Shown here piece by piece: positions 21,172-28,929 of a DNA stretch of 54,809 nucleotides. The DNA is from a virus. The notes under the pieces are model-generated. The model worked only from the letters and a program-made list of their open reading frames with translations. It searched no databases and had not been told where the DNA came from. A program made the translations under genes and the position numbers. Where the stretch lies: IMG/VR virus record IMGVR_UViG_3300012985_000013, positions 1 through 54,809 of that record; one strand, given 5' to 3'. Each line of letters begins with the position of its first letter. The stretch's first letter is position 1.

Positions 21172-21186
21172 GCCCCAGTTTGGGGC
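21172..21186. repeat. 15-bp palindrome after operon end
   Basis: The copy reads GCCCCAGTTTGGGGC. It lies 4 bp after the stop at 21168 and just before a larger terminator hairpin. Confidence 0.85.
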
Positions 21187-21193
21187 AGAAAGA

Positions 21194-21239
21194 CGTATCG
21201 CCCCCGCGGACCTTGAGGGTCAAACGCGGGGGCGATACG
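21194..21239 (+). terminator. Strong hairpin terminator
   Basis: The arms CGTATCGCCCCCGCG and CGCGGGGGCGATACG pair perfectly over 15 bp, and the loop contains an additional GACC/GGTC pair. This separates the small-gene operons from the replication genes. The remainder of this gap to 21315 holds a weak stem GGGTT/AACCC and no convincing promoter. Confidence 0.78.
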
Positions 21240-21315
21240 CTGAGACTCGTTCACTGACCCGAGGCCAGTATTCCTGGTCCTGGGTTCATGCGCAACCCAC
21301 GAAGGGATATTTGTC

Positions 21316-21591
21316 ATGCGTAATTCGCCCACTACATCTGGTGGCCAGTCGTCTTCCCTGCCCCAAGATGACGGACGAACACACGTGTTCGTGATCTTCC
21401 CGGACAACTCCGGCTACCAGGTGTCGTTCGGACACTGGCCCTTCCGCGCTGACGCCGAGCAGTTCAAGGCCGCCGTCGAATCCGACGGCACCGGGCGGCG
21501 CGTCGCGATCAACCCGGAGGGCGTCTGGGACAACGTCGTCTCGTGGACCGCAGGCGACAGCATCGCCGCGCGAGTGGCGGCAGTAGCGTGA
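21316..21591 (+). CDS. Hypothetical phage protein before replication genes
   Basis: This 91-aa protein has CGAAGGGA upstream of its ATG. It contains a strand-rich core (THVFVIFPDNSGYQVSFG) and a short helix. No domain is recognised. It overlaps the replication-initiator-like gene by GTGA. Confidence 0.72.
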   Translation: MRNSPTTSGGQSSSLPQDDGRTHVFVIFPDNSGYQVSFGHWPFRADAEQFKAAVESDGTGRRVAINPEGVWDNVVSWTAGDSIAARVAAVA

Positions 21592-22439
21592 GCGTCGACG
21601 CTAGCCTGTTCGGCGACTCGGACTTCATCGCGGTGCGCGCTGCACTGATCGCCGAGGTCGGCGCGGTCGAGGCGATTGTCCTGACCCGCATCCACTTCCG
21701 CGCCAGCGAGTCCTACCGCCACGCCTATGAACGTGATGGCCAGTGGTGGTGGCGGGCGCCGGTTCCCACGATCTCGGAAGAGACGGGGCTCAGCGAGAAG
21801 CAGGTGCGACGGGCCCTCGATGTGCTCGCTGCGGCCGGCCACATCATCGCGGAGCAGCACCAGATCGAGGGTCGGTATGACCGCGCAAAGTCGGTGCGCG
21901 TCAGCCTTACTGGTGGGCAGATGCATCTGCCCCAGAGGGCCGATGAACATCTGCCCCAGGGGGCCGATGTTCCTTCTATGAAGAAAGTAGAAGACACTCC
22001 CCCTACCCCCTCAGCTGATGACGAGCACTTCATCGTCTCCGACTGGTTCGAGGAAGCCTGGAAGGCATGGCCTCGCAAGGACGGCAAGGCCGCCGCGAAG
22101 AAAGCGTGGCTCAAGGCGTCTCGCCTGCACGAGCGCGCCGTCCGTCACGGCGAGGTGCCCGGGGCCCAGGCCAACACCGCATCGTGGGGCATGCAGGCCC
22201 TGCTGCGCGACACCGTGAAGCGATTCGCGGCGGCGTATCAGCGCACGACCGCCCCGAAGTTCATCCCGCACCTGTCCTCCTGGCTCAACCAGGAGCGCTG
22301 GACCGACCCGCTGCCTGTCGACCAGACTCGCGGCGCGTACAAGCCGGAGCCACAGCAGCCGGCCACGCCCAAGATCCCGTTCGGCCACCGCCCCGTGTGG
22401 AAGGACGGCTACATCGTCGGATCGGAGCCCATCGAATGA
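21588..22439 (+). CDS. wHTH replication initiator / organizer-like protein
   Basis: This 283-aa protein has an N-terminal winged HTH (about residues 20-110: EVGAVEAIVLTRIHFRASES, then TISEETGLSEKQVRRALDVL and a wing). A linker with HLPQRADEHLPQGAD repeats follows, then a C-terminal region that includes FEEAWKAWPRKDGKAAAKKA. This order, and the DnaB helicase three genes downstream, match phage replisome-organizer proteins. The linker-coding DNA holds a perfect palindrome and direct repeats, so the origin may lie inside the gene, as in lambda O. The family label is inferred. Confidence 0.78.
   Translation: MSVDASLFGDSDFIAVRAALIAEVGAVEAIVLTRIHFRASESYRHAYERDGQWWWRAPVPTISEETGLSEKQVRRALDVLAAAGHIIAEQHQIEGRYDRAKSVRVSLTGGQMHLPQRADEHLPQGADVPSMKKVEDTPPTPSADDEHFIVSDWFEEAWKAWPRKDGKAAAKKAWLKASRLHERAVRHGEVPGAQANTASWGMQALLRDTVKRFAAAYQRTTAPKFIPHLSSWLNQERWTDPLPVDQTRGAYKPEPQQPATPKIPFGHRPVWKDGYIVGSEPIE
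21915..21995. repeat. Candidate replication origin: palindrome and direct repeats
   Basis: GGGCAGATGCATCTGCCC (21915-21932) is a perfect 18-bp palindrome. It overlaps the first of two 22-bp direct repeats (21924-21945 and 21948-21969, one mismatch, period 24). The next 25 bp (TTCCTTCTATGAAGAAAG and onward) are unusually AT-rich for this genome. The arrangement of iterons plus an AT-rich element inside an initiator gene is typical of lambda-type origins. The period equals eight codons, so protein repeats could be an alternative explanation. Confidence 0.6.
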
Positions 22440-22777
22440 CCTCGTTCGTCCCCCTCACGCACATCTTCGTCGTCAATGCCGACGGGTCCGGCCACCTCGC
22501 CGCTGTCGGTCACACCCTCGAAGATGCTGTGTACATCTCCAGCGCACTCGAGGACGCCTACCCGGGTAGCACCGTCGTAATCGACCCCCCCACGTTCGGT
22601 CTGATGCAGAACATTCTCAAGTGGAGCCCGCGCGGCTTCACGGATGCCGCCAGGGCCGTCCCGTGGCGCGACTTCCTCGTGGAGCGTGCCAAGCATGACT
22701 CTCTCCGCGAGACATTCGCCGCCCTCTACCAACACGTCGAGACGCCCAACGGCTACGACCGATGGGAGATGCGGTGA
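22436..22777 (+). CDS. Hypothetical phage protein
   Basis: This 113-aa protein starts in an ATGA overlap. It contains a HIFVVNADGSGH segment and mixed alpha/beta secondary structure. It resembles small phage proteins seen next to replication genes, but no domain is recognised. Confidence 0.7.
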   Translation: MTSFVPLTHIFVVNADGSGHLAAVGHTLEDAVYISSALEDAYPGSTVVIDPPTFGLMQNILKWSPRGFTDAARAVPWRDFLVERAKHDSLRETFAALYQHVETPNGYDRWEMR

Positions 22778-22884
22778 TCTGGCACAAGCTGTTCCACCGC
22801 GTGACCATGCTCCAGATGACGAGCCTGTCCCGGCCGCGGCTCTGGCTGTGCTCCTGCGGGAAGAAGTGGAACCCGTCGCTGTGA
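22774..22884 (+). CDS. Tiny basic CxC protein
   Basis: This 36-aa reading frame has a GTG start in a GTGA overlap and ends in WLCSCGKKWNPSL. It overlaps the helicase gene by GTGA. Overlaps on both sides support it as a real short gene. Confidence 0.5.
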   Translation: MIWHKLFHRVTMLQMTSLSRPRLWLCSCGKKWNPSL

Positions 22885-24170
22885 GCGCACAGACCGACGT
22901 GATGGCCGCCGAGCAGTCCACGCTCGGTGGCATGATGCTCAAGCGCAGCGTGTGCGAGGACGTCATGGAGACGCTGTACGCCAGCGACTTCCAGGCGCCG
23001 CGGCACGAGGTCATCTACGAGACGATCGTGCGCCTGTTCAACGGCGGACACCCGACCGACACCGTCGCCGTCACCGACGCGCTCATCACCGCAGGGCTGC
23101 TGCAGCAGGCGGGCGGTGCTGACTACCTGCACACGCTCACCTCCGTCGTCCCCGTCGCCGTGCAAGCGCCGTACTACGCGGCCATCGTGCACGACGCGGC
23201 CGTGCTGCGGCGGATGGGGGAACTCGGCGCGAGCATGCAGCAGTGGGCGCAGCGCGGCGGCGATCCGACGACGATGGTCGAGACGGCGCGGGCGAAGATG
23301 GACGACGTGCTCGGGATGCGCAAGCAGTCGCTCGTCTACGTCGGCGACCTGATCGACGAGATCGTCGCCGACGCCGAGCGACCGCGCCGCGTCTACCCCT
23401 CGCCGTGGTCGTCGCTCGACCCGACTCTCGGCGGCGGCTTCCGCCCCGGCGCGCTGTACGTCCTGGCCGCGCGGCCCGGCATCGGCAAGACGGCCATCGC
23501 GCTGCAGATCGCGTCGGCGCTCGCGGATGCCGGACCCGTGGCGTTCTCCTCGCTGGAGATGCCGCGCGAGGAACTCGTGCGACGCATCATCGCGCAGGGT
23601 GCGGAGATGCCGCACCACCTCCTCGAGGCGGGCCGGCCGATGCCCGAGTTCTTCAAGGCGAAGATCGAGCAGTGGCAGCTGATGGCGCCGCACGCCGTCG
23701 CGATCGACGACCGCGGCACCGTCACGGTCGGCGACATCCGGGCGCACGCCCGCGCCGTGAAGCGGCCCGCCGGCAAGCTCGCTGGCGTGGTCGTTGACTA
23801 CCTGCAGCTGATGGGCGGCCCCGCCGGCGTCAACCGCCAGGAGGTCGTGGCCGAGAACGCCCGCCAGATGAAGCTGATGGCGCGCGAACTCGACTGCCCT
23901 GTGGTCCTGCTGAGCCAGCTGAACCGCGACCCGGAGAAGCGCATGGACAAGCGCCCGCAGCTGTCGGATCTGCGCGAGTCTGGCGCGATCGAGCAGGACG
24001 CCGACGTCGTCATGATGCTGTACCGCGACCCCGATTTCGAGCAGGCGGGGGGCAACGAGGTTCCGCTGCCGATTCCGCTCGAACTCGCCGTGGCGAAGAA
24101 CCGCCACGGCGCACCGATGACCCACACCCTGATGTGGGAGGGCTCGCAGATGCGGGCGTACGACCGATGA
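22881..24170 (+). CDS. dnaB: Replicative DNA helicase, DnaB-like
   Basis: This 429-aa protein is a replicative hexameric helicase that unwinds DNA ahead of the fork. The N-terminal domain (about residues 1-110) starts AAEQSTLGGMMLKRSVCEDV. Walker A is at about 196-204 (ARPGIGKTA), Walker B at about 303-310 (VVVDYLQLM), followed by LLSQLNRDPEKR and AKNRHG near the C-terminus. Length and motifs match DnaB. It follows the initiator-like gene, consistent with helicase loading at the candidate origin. Confidence 0.95.
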   Translation: MSAQTDVMAAEQSTLGGMMLKRSVCEDVMETLYASDFQAPRHEVIYETIVRLFNGGHPTDTVAVTDALITAGLLQQAGGADYLHTLTSVVPVAVQAPYYAAIVHDAAVLRRMGELGASMQQWAQRGGDPTTMVETARAKMDDVLGMRKQSLVYVGDLIDEIVADAERPRRVYPSPWSSLDPTLGGGFRPGALYVLAARPGIGKTAIALQIASALADAGPVAFSSLEMPREELVRRIIAQGAEMPHHLLEAGRPMPEFFKAKIEQWQLMAPHAVAIDDRGTVTVGDIRAHARAVKRPAGKLAGVVVDYLQLMGGPAGVNRQEVVAENARQMKLMARELDCPVVLLSQLNRDPEKRMDKRPQLSDLRESGAIEQDADVVMMLYRDPDFEQAGGNEVPLPIPLELAVAKNRHGAPMTHTLMWEGSQMRAYDR

Positions 24171-24448
24171 AGGAGATGGAGATGGAGCAGAACGACCCCA
24201 TGCCCGCGACGGACGCCGTTGCGATCATCGCGGAGACGGACGAGCCGGAGCCGATGCGGCCCGGGAAGACGTACTACGTCAACGCGAACGGCGTGCTGAC
24301 GGAACTCCCGCCGGCCGCGCCGGCGCCGACGTGGCGACGCGCGAACCGTGGTGAACTGGCGATCTGGTTCGCACTCGGGATGGGCGCGATGGTCGTCCTT
24401 ACGGTGATCGCGGCGGCGGTCTGGACGATCGTGGCGGTGGCGCTGTGA
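24167..24448 (+). CDS. Small C-terminal membrane-anchored protein
   Basis: This 93-aa protein has an acidic N-terminal half and a C-terminal hydrophobic helix (ELAIWFALGMGAMVVLTVIA and onward to the end), predicted as one membrane span. It overlaps its neighbours by 4 bp. Several nearby in-frame ATG codons leave the exact start uncertain. Confidence 0.68.
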   Translation: MKEMEMEQNDPMPATDAVAIIAETDEPEPMRPGKTYYVNANGVLTELPPAAPAPTWRRANRGELAIWFALGMGAMVVLTVIAAAVWTIVAVAL

Positions 24449-24750
24449 CGTTCTACAAGCCGATCCTCGCGACCAGCCGTCCACTCAGCAAGGGTCGCGC
24501 CTGTCCGCGCTGCGGCGGCGTGATGAGCGACCGCCACCCCTCGCTCCAATGCGCGGACTGCAACGACATCGTCCGCCTGGAGAAGTCGTACGCCCGATGG
24601 GGCGTCGACCTCCTGCTCATGACCGAACTCGAGTTCCTCGAACTGGAGGAGGCATCAGCGCACAACCGCAAACACATCCTTCGCCGCATCGGCAAGAAGC
24701 ACCAGGCCATGAACGCACACCCCAGCATGCAAGGAAAGGCAGCAGCGTGA
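24445..24750 (+). CDS. Zinc-ribbon protein
   Basis: This 101-aa protein has a GTG start in a GTGA overlap. It contains CPRCGG and CADCND about 18 residues apart (residues of about 20-40), a classic zinc ribbon. A helical C-terminal half follows (LLLMTELEFLELEEASAHNR). It sits among the replication genes and may assist DNA or protein binding, though the target is unknown. Confidence 0.76.
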   Translation: MTFYKPILATSRPLSKGRACPRCGGVMSDRHPSLQCADCNDIVRLEKSYARWGVDLLLMTELEFLELEEASAHNRKHILRRIGKKHQAMNAHPSMQGKAAA

Positions 24751-25244
24751 GCACACTCGAACTGACCCGACGGGTCGAACAGATCACGAGCGAGATCGGA
24801 CTCGCCGATAACTTCGCCGTCCGCATCGGCTACAACGAGGCTGACATGCTGTTCGTCCAGATCCGGTGCTGGCGCAAGGACATCATCACCGGCGAGATGG
24901 GCGCCGGCTACGGCGGCAAGGCGTACATCTCCGAGCACGCCACGGACTCCGAGATCGTGCAGACGGTGTTCGGCCTATACAAGGGGTACTACGAGCACGA
25001 GGCGCGCGAGTCGTTCCAGTGGCGCGGCCGCCGGGTGTTCGGCCCGCACATCGCGACCGAGGCGCTGTGGGATGTCGCGCGCCGCGTCGACGTGCGGTCG
25101 GCACGGCATGTCGAAGACGCCGGCCCGTGGCTGCAGCCGGATGCCGCCGAGAAGCTGGCAGCCTGGCGCGCCGAGGATCCCGAGGCCCGCGCCACGATGT
25201 TCCCGTCGCGCGAATGGCGCGACTTCGCGGCGGCGAGCGTGTGA
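24747..25244 (+). CDS. Conserved actinophage hypothetical protein
   Basis: This 165-aa protein has a GTG start in a GTGA overlap. It contains GAGYGGKAYISEHATDSEIV, then YEHEARESFQWRGRRVFGPH (about residues 75-105). That order resembles a protein often present in actinophage replication regions and without a known function. Confidence 0.78.
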   Translation: MSTLELTRRVEQITSEIGLADNFAVRIGYNEADMLFVQIRCWRKDIITGEMGAGYGGKAYISEHATDSEIVQTVFGLYKGYYEHEARESFQWRGRRVFGPHIATEALWDVARRVDVRSARHVEDAGPWLQPDAAEKLAAWRAEDPEARATMFPSREWRDFAAASV

Positions 25245-25348
25245 TGGACGACGAGGAGGATCGGGTCGGTGCTCTCACCCTGATCCATCAGCAGTACGGC
25301 ATCCCGGACGCGCGGCCGGAGTGGCTGCGCGTGAGCACCGTCGATTGA
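25244..25348 (+). CDS. Tiny hypothetical protein
   Basis: This 34-aa reading frame starts one base after the previous stop frame (TGATG) and encodes a small acidic protein (MDDEEDRVGALTLIHQQYG). Its stop codon overlaps the -35 box of the next promoter. Confidence 0.5.
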   Translation: MDDEEDRVGALTLIHQQYGIPDARPEWLRVSTVD

Positions 25349-25373
25349 CGCAAGGAGTGAAAGGGAGTAATCT
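25345..25373 (+). promoter_or_regulatory. Promoter with TATCACA leader motif
   Basis: TTGACG (25345-25350) and TAATCT (25368-25373) are 17 bp apart. The -10 box runs directly into GTATCACATAAC, which is almost identical to the leader of the minus-strand gene at 2824. The CTAG operator is absent, so this promoter belongs to a different class. It drives the genes starting at 25407. Confidence 0.7.
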
Positions 25374-25406
25374 GTATCACATAACTCGCAGCGAAGGGAA
25401 CACCGC

Positions 25407-25619
25407 ATGACAGCTGGTGAAGCACGAGTCCGACAGGCCAAGTTCGTCGTCTTCCAGGACGCGCCGACCGACGAGGAGCGGCTGGCCGCCGTGCTCGTGA
25501 CACGCGACCCCGACACCGGCGCGACCAAGGTCTACACCAAGGACGTCCCCGGACGACCGCAGCCCGACCCCGAGATCGTCGCCATGCTCGCGCAGAGCGT
25601 CGCTCTCCAGAACCTGTAG
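25407..25619 (+). CDS. Hypothetical phage protein
   Basis: This 70-aa protein has GCGAAGGGAA upstream of its ATG and is the first gene after the promoter at 25345. It is mixed alpha/beta with no recognised domain. Confidence 0.72.
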   Translation: MTAGEARVRQAKFVVFQDAPTDEERLAAVLVTRDPDTGATKVYTKDVPGRPQPDPEIVAMLAQSVALQNL

Positions 25620-25627
25620 GAGCACAC

Positions 25628-25933
25628 ATGCGACGAGGAACCACACTCCTGCCGACGCCTGACGGCACCCGGCACCAGACCGTCGAGGTCATCCACCTCC
25701 AGACGAGCCAGGACATCATCGACCTGCGCGAGGACGAGGCATTCCACGAGGGCGCGATGAGCGTCCTTCGATTCAAGACGGCGCCCGCCCAGGGCTTCAT
25801 CTCGCACGACGGCCCGCCCCGTGCATTCAGTGGCATCCGGTTCATGCCGGGTGCCTACATCACCAAGGACGAGGCGGGAAACTTCTCCTTCCTCCGAGAC
25901 GAGAACGCGTTCCGGGAGGGCGCCACCGCATGA
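25628..25933 (+). CDS. Hypothetical phage protein
   Basis: This 101-aa protein has TAGGAG upstream of its ATG. It contains a strand-rich middle and DEAGNFSFLRDENAF near its end. No domain is recognised. It overlaps the next gene by ATGA. Confidence 0.72.
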   Translation: MRRGTTLLPTPDGTRHQTVEVIHLQTSQDIIDLREDEAFHEGAMSVLRFKTAPAQGFISHDGPPRAFSGIRFMPGAYITKDEAGNFSFLRDENAFREGATA

Positions 25934-26580
25934 CCATCAGCATTCGCATCAGCCGTAGCGAACCCCCCGTCGAACGCCCTGTCGGCGGCCTCGTCGGCGC
26001 GTTCGTCGGCGGCACGCAGTACATCCAGCAGGGATCGACCGACGTCGAGATCACCGCTGATGAGGCAGCATTCGAGACGGCCGGCGAACTGGCCGGCTGG
26101 GTCGAGGAGGTCGCGCCCGTCGCAGCATCCACGTTCCGCCACGCGGCGCTGGGCGAGATCGTCGCGTTATTCACCGACGAGGCGGCCGGTCCGAACGTTG
26201 CCGACCTGCGCACCACGACCGAGGCGGAAGCGGATGCCAACGCCGAGGGTTACGTGGGCAACGGGGATGCCGACGACTTCGTGGACGAGGATGCCGAGTA
26301 CGGCATCGTCATGCCGTTCACGATCGTGCAGAGCAAGGGTGGCCCCCACGAGGACAGCGCTTTCACCTCCGGCTACCGGATGGGCACGGCTGACATGACG
26401 CTCAGCACCCTCAACCACCTCGGGGCGCTGGCGTGGGACTACTTCGCCCGGGTCGAGGAGCACGACCAACTCGATCTGATCGCGATGCGTCACGGCTACT
26501 CGGTCACGATGGTGGAACTCACGGACGGGTGGGCAACGTTCGACTTCCGACGTGTCGTGCCAACGAGACAGGCCGAATGA
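25930..26580 (+). CDS. Hypothetical acidic phage protein
   Basis: This 216-aa protein starts in an ATGA overlap. It is acidic in the middle (NGDADDFVDEDAEYG) and has strand-helix segments at both ends. No domain is recognised. Confidence 0.73.
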   Translation: MTISIRISRSEPPVERPVGGLVGAFVGGTQYIQQGSTDVEITADEAAFETAGELAGWVEEVAPVAASTFRHAALGEIVALFTDEAAGPNVADLRTTTEAEADANAEGYVGNGDADDFVDEDAEYGIVMPFTIVQSKGGPHEDSAFTSGYRMGTADMTLSTLNHLGALAWDYFARVEEHDQLDLIAMRHGYSVTMVELTDGWATFDFRRVVPTRQAE

Positions 26581-26751
26581 TGCGCGGGGCCATTGAGGCG
26601 GTGTCGACCGAGGATCGCTACTGGGACAAGGTGGATCGCTCCGGTGGCCCCACCGCTTGCTGGCCGTGACATACCAGAGAACACTCGCATCCAGGTGCGA
26701 ACTAACACCGAGTCTCGCAAGTGCCGCACGTGCGAGAGAGAGAAGGGCTGA
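26577..26751 (+). pseudogene. HNH endonuclease remnant with internal deletion
   Basis: A frame from the ATG at 26577 encodes RYWDKVDRSGGPTACWP, the typical N-terminal signature of phage HNH homing-type endonucleases (W-KVD-SGGP-CW-W). It stops at once at TGA. In a shifted frame the next 90 bp encode NTRIQVRTNTESRKCRTCER, the typical C-terminal zinc-knuckle end of the same family. The catalytic HNH core is missing, so this is a decayed gene with a deletion of the middle. Confidence 0.75.
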
Positions 26752-26754
26752 ACC

Positions 26755-27330
26755 ATCGCCGGAGAGACAATCGTGACTGTGGTCGGAAACTTGACTGCAG
26801 ATCCAGAGATCAGGTACACGCAGAACGGCCTGCCCGTCGCGAACTTCACGATCGCGTCGACGCCGCGCCACTTCGACCGTCAGAGCAACGAGTGGAAGGA
26901 CGACGAGGCGCTGTTCCTGCGGGCGAGCGTGTGGCGCGACTTTGCCGAGAACGTCGCGACGTCGCTGACCAAGGGCATGCGGGTCATCGCGACCGGCCGC
27001 CTCAAGCAGCGCTCGTACGAGGACCGCGAGGGCAACAAGCGCACCGCGATCGAACTCGAGATCGACGAGATCGGCCCATCGCTGCGCTACGCCCAGGCTG
27101 TCGTGCAGAAGATCCAGCGTGACGGCATGACGCGCCAGCAGCCGAGCGCCCACCAGCAGGCGCAGGACGAGGCGTGGGCGACGCCGCCGGCCGAGCAGTA
27201 CCAGGAGCCGTGGGCGACCCCCGGGTCAAGCCAGGCTGCCCAGCAGCAGCCGCTCGACGGCGTCGGGCTCAGCGGCTCGCAGGATGCCTGGGCGACGCCG
27301 AACGACTACGGCGACGACACCCCGTTCTGA
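26755..27330 (+). CDS. ssb: Single-stranded DNA-binding protein
   Basis: This OB-fold SSB protects single-stranded DNA in replication and recombination. [38 protein letters not shown] and [20 protein letters not shown] are typical SSB segments. The C-terminus is Gln/Pro-rich and ends in DDTPF, the acidic tip used to recruit partners. The family usually starts MAGET-, and here the matching codon is ATC at 26755 ([12 protein letters not shown]) behind GAGAGAAGGG. A GTG at 26773 is the alternative, giving 185 aa. It lies right after a decayed HNH gene. Confidence 0.9.
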   Translation: MAGETIVTVVGNLTADPEIRYTQNGLPVANFTIASTPRHFDRQSNEWKDDEALFLRASVWRDFAENVATSLTKGMRVIATGRLKQRSYEDREGNKRTAIELEIDEIGPSLRYAQAVVQKIQRDGMTRQQPSAHQQAQDEAWATPPAEQYQEPWATPGSSQAAQQQPLDGVGLSGSQDAWATPNDYGDDTPF

Positions 27331-27336
27331 CAGACC

Positions 27337-27394
27337 GAGGGGCGGTGCGTTACGCGAAGCCCTTGGTGGATCAAGCCTCTGTCCACCGCCCCTC
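27337..27394 (+). terminator. Possible hairpin after ssb
   Basis: The arms GAGGGGCGGTG (27337-27347) and CACCGCCCCTC (27384-27394) are complementary, with a 36-base loop. The long loop weakens the case for termination, so it may only attenuate read-through. Confidence 0.45.
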
Positions 27395-27414
27395 CCCACC
27401 CCGAAGGGAATGAC

Positions 27415-27597
27415 ATGGCACTTCTCGTGCTGGACGGCTCGGGCGACACGCTCGGCCAGATCGAATCTCTCGACGAACTCGACAAGGCGCCCGACTGGGA
27501 GAACGCCCTCGGTCGAACCGTCCGTCAGATCGCCAACGCGAACGACGGCTACATCGAAGACGAAGACGGCAGCGTCGTCTGGGACGGGGCGGAGTAG
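27415..27597 (+). CDS. Small acidic protein
   Basis: This 60-aa protein has CGAAGGGAA upstream of its ATG. It is acidic and ends in DGYIEDEDGSVVWDGAE. The last base of its stop overlaps the next GTG. No domain is recognised. Confidence 0.7.
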   Translation: MALLVLDGSGDTLGQIESLDELDKAPDWENALGRTVRQIANANDGYIEDEDGSVVWDGAE

Positions 27598-28157
27598 TGG
27601 GGCGCTACGTTGGCATCGACGTCTCCCTCACCGCGACCGGCATCGCCGTCGTCGACCGCAACGCACACTCGGTGGTGCACACGGTCAGGAGCAAGGGGGC
27701 GAGGGGTGCCACGCTCCCGCAGCGCGGTTCCCGCCTCCGGGATCTCCAGCGGGCCATCGTCTCCCACCCGCGCGCGGCGCTCGCCACGGTGGTCGCCGTC
27801 GAGACGCCCGCCTACAACCAGACCGGCGGCTCGCACCACGACCGCTCCGGGCTGTGGTGGCTGATCGTCGACGACCTGCAGGAACTCGGCTACGACGTCG
27901 TCGAGATCAGCACCACGACGGTGAAGAAGTACGCCACTGGGAAGGGTAACGCCAGCAAGGACGAGGTGCTCGCCGCCGTCGTCCGGCGCTACCCGAACAT
28001 CGCGGTGACCAACAACAACGAGGCCGACGCGCTCATCCTCGCCGCGATCGTCGCTCGCCTGTACGGCGAGCCGATCGAGGAGAACCTGCCGCAGTCGCAC
28101 CTCGTGGCGATGGACGTCCTGCGCCCCAATGTGGGGCAGGAGGTCGATCCGGCATGA
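27597..28157 (+). CDS. RuvC-like Holliday junction resolvase
   Basis: This 186-aa protein has an RNase H-like fold. GIDVSLTATGIAVVD at residues of about 6-20 supplies the first catalytic Asp (about residue 8), VAVETPAYNQTGG an acidic residue at about 68, and NNNEADALILAAI the final Asp (about 143). Length and motif order match actinophage RuvC-like resolvases that cut branched DNA before packaging. The 15-bp palindrome lies at its 3' end. Confidence 0.87.
   Translation: MGRYVGIDVSLTATGIAVVDRNAHSVVHTVRSKGARGATLPQRGSRLRDLQRAIVSHPRAALATVVAVETPAYNQTGGSHHDRSGLWWLIVDDLQELGYDVVEISTTTVKKYATGKGNASKDEVLAAVVRRYPNIAVTNNNEADALILAAIVARLYGEPIEENLPQSHLVAMDVLRPNVGQEVDPA
28124..28138. repeat. 15-bp palindrome at gene end
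   Basis: The copy reads GCCCCAATGTGGGGC. It lies 16 bp upstream of the next ATG (28154) and encodes RPNVG at the end of the resolvase gene. Confidence 0.85.
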
Positions 28158-28672
28158 GGTACACGCCCGAGATCGAGCAGGCCATCCACGCGCAGATCGC
28201 GGCAACGCCTGACGCCGAGGTGATCCTGCCGGACTGGGCGTACTGGAAGGGCATCGACCAGCCCTGGATCTACTACGAGTCGATGCCCATCCCCCTGGTG
28301 AAGGTGCTGTACGCCGACCTCATCGGACCCATACCCAAAGGGTCCGGGCTGCAGCCCCGCCCGGGGACCAGCCGCCGCAGCGTGAACCCGCACCTGTGGC
28401 AGCTGGTCCCCACCCCGAAGTCCCGCGCCGAATGCCCGAACCACCACCCCTACACGGAGGACGACTACATCCCCGGTGTCGGACACCGGTGCTTGACTTG
28501 CCGCGCAGCCAAGCTGCTCGGCACCGAGAGCCCGATCGACAAGAACCGCGAGAAGACCACCTGCCCGAAGGGGCACAAGCTCGTGAGGCGCAAGAACGGG
28601 CGGCGACGCTGCCTCGAATGCCCACGTGAACAGACGGCCCGCTGGCGGGCCAAGCAGAAGGGAACCGCATGA
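28154..28672 (+). CDS. Zinc-finger protein, HNH-tail-like
   Basis: This 172-aa protein has two Cys/His clusters: CPNHH with HRCLTC (about residues 98-117) and CPKGH with RRCLEC (about 137-157), followed by a basic end (REQTARWRAKQKG). Paired CxxxH and CxxC knuckles of this type are common at the C-termini of phage HNH endonucleases, but no HNH core is visible here. It is therefore a zinc-finger DNA-binding protein of unknown role. Confidence 0.72.
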   Translation: MRYTPEIEQAIHAQIAATPDAEVILPDWAYWKGIDQPWIYYESMPIPLVKVLYADLIGPIPKGSGLQPRPGTSRRSVNPHLWQLVPTPKSRAECPNHHPYTEDDYIPGVGHRCLTCRAAKLLGTESPIDKNREKTTCPKGHKLVRRKNGRRRCLECPREQTARWRAKQKGTA

Positions 28673-28929
28673 GAGCACGGCAGTACGGCTACGCCTACAA
28701 CGTCGCCAGCCTTGACGAGGGGAAGCCCGAGGCTCTCAAGAGCCTCGACACCTACATCCGCAAGCACAGCATGGCGAACGTCGATCCAAAGCCGGGGGAA
28801 CCGAGCCGGCTCCCTCCCCTCCCTGACGGGGTGGCGATCGACGAGACGCAGGTTCAGTGGTTCCCCTACAAGCACGGCGGCCAGCACCTACAGGCCGTGT
28901 ACGAGTTCGATTACCCGGAGGCATCATGA
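28669..28929 (+). CDS. Hypothetical phage protein
   Basis: This 86-aa protein starts in an ATGA overlap and ends in one as well. It begins MRARQYGYAYNVASLDEG. It is associated by position with the exonuclease. No domain is recognised. Confidence 0.7.
   Translation: MRARQYGYAYNVASLDEGKPEALKSLDTYIRKHSMANVDPKPGEPSRLPPLPDGVAIDETQVQWFPYKHGGQHLQAVYEFDYPEAS

Noticed and set aside
21359-21373. GCCCCAAGATGACGG as a palindrome copy
   Set aside because: Only the left half matches the consensus. It is within the coding region of the gene at 21316.
28154-28672. Complete HNH endonuclease
   Set aside because: Zinc knuckles resembling HNH C-termini are present, but the catalytic HNH core residues are not visible.
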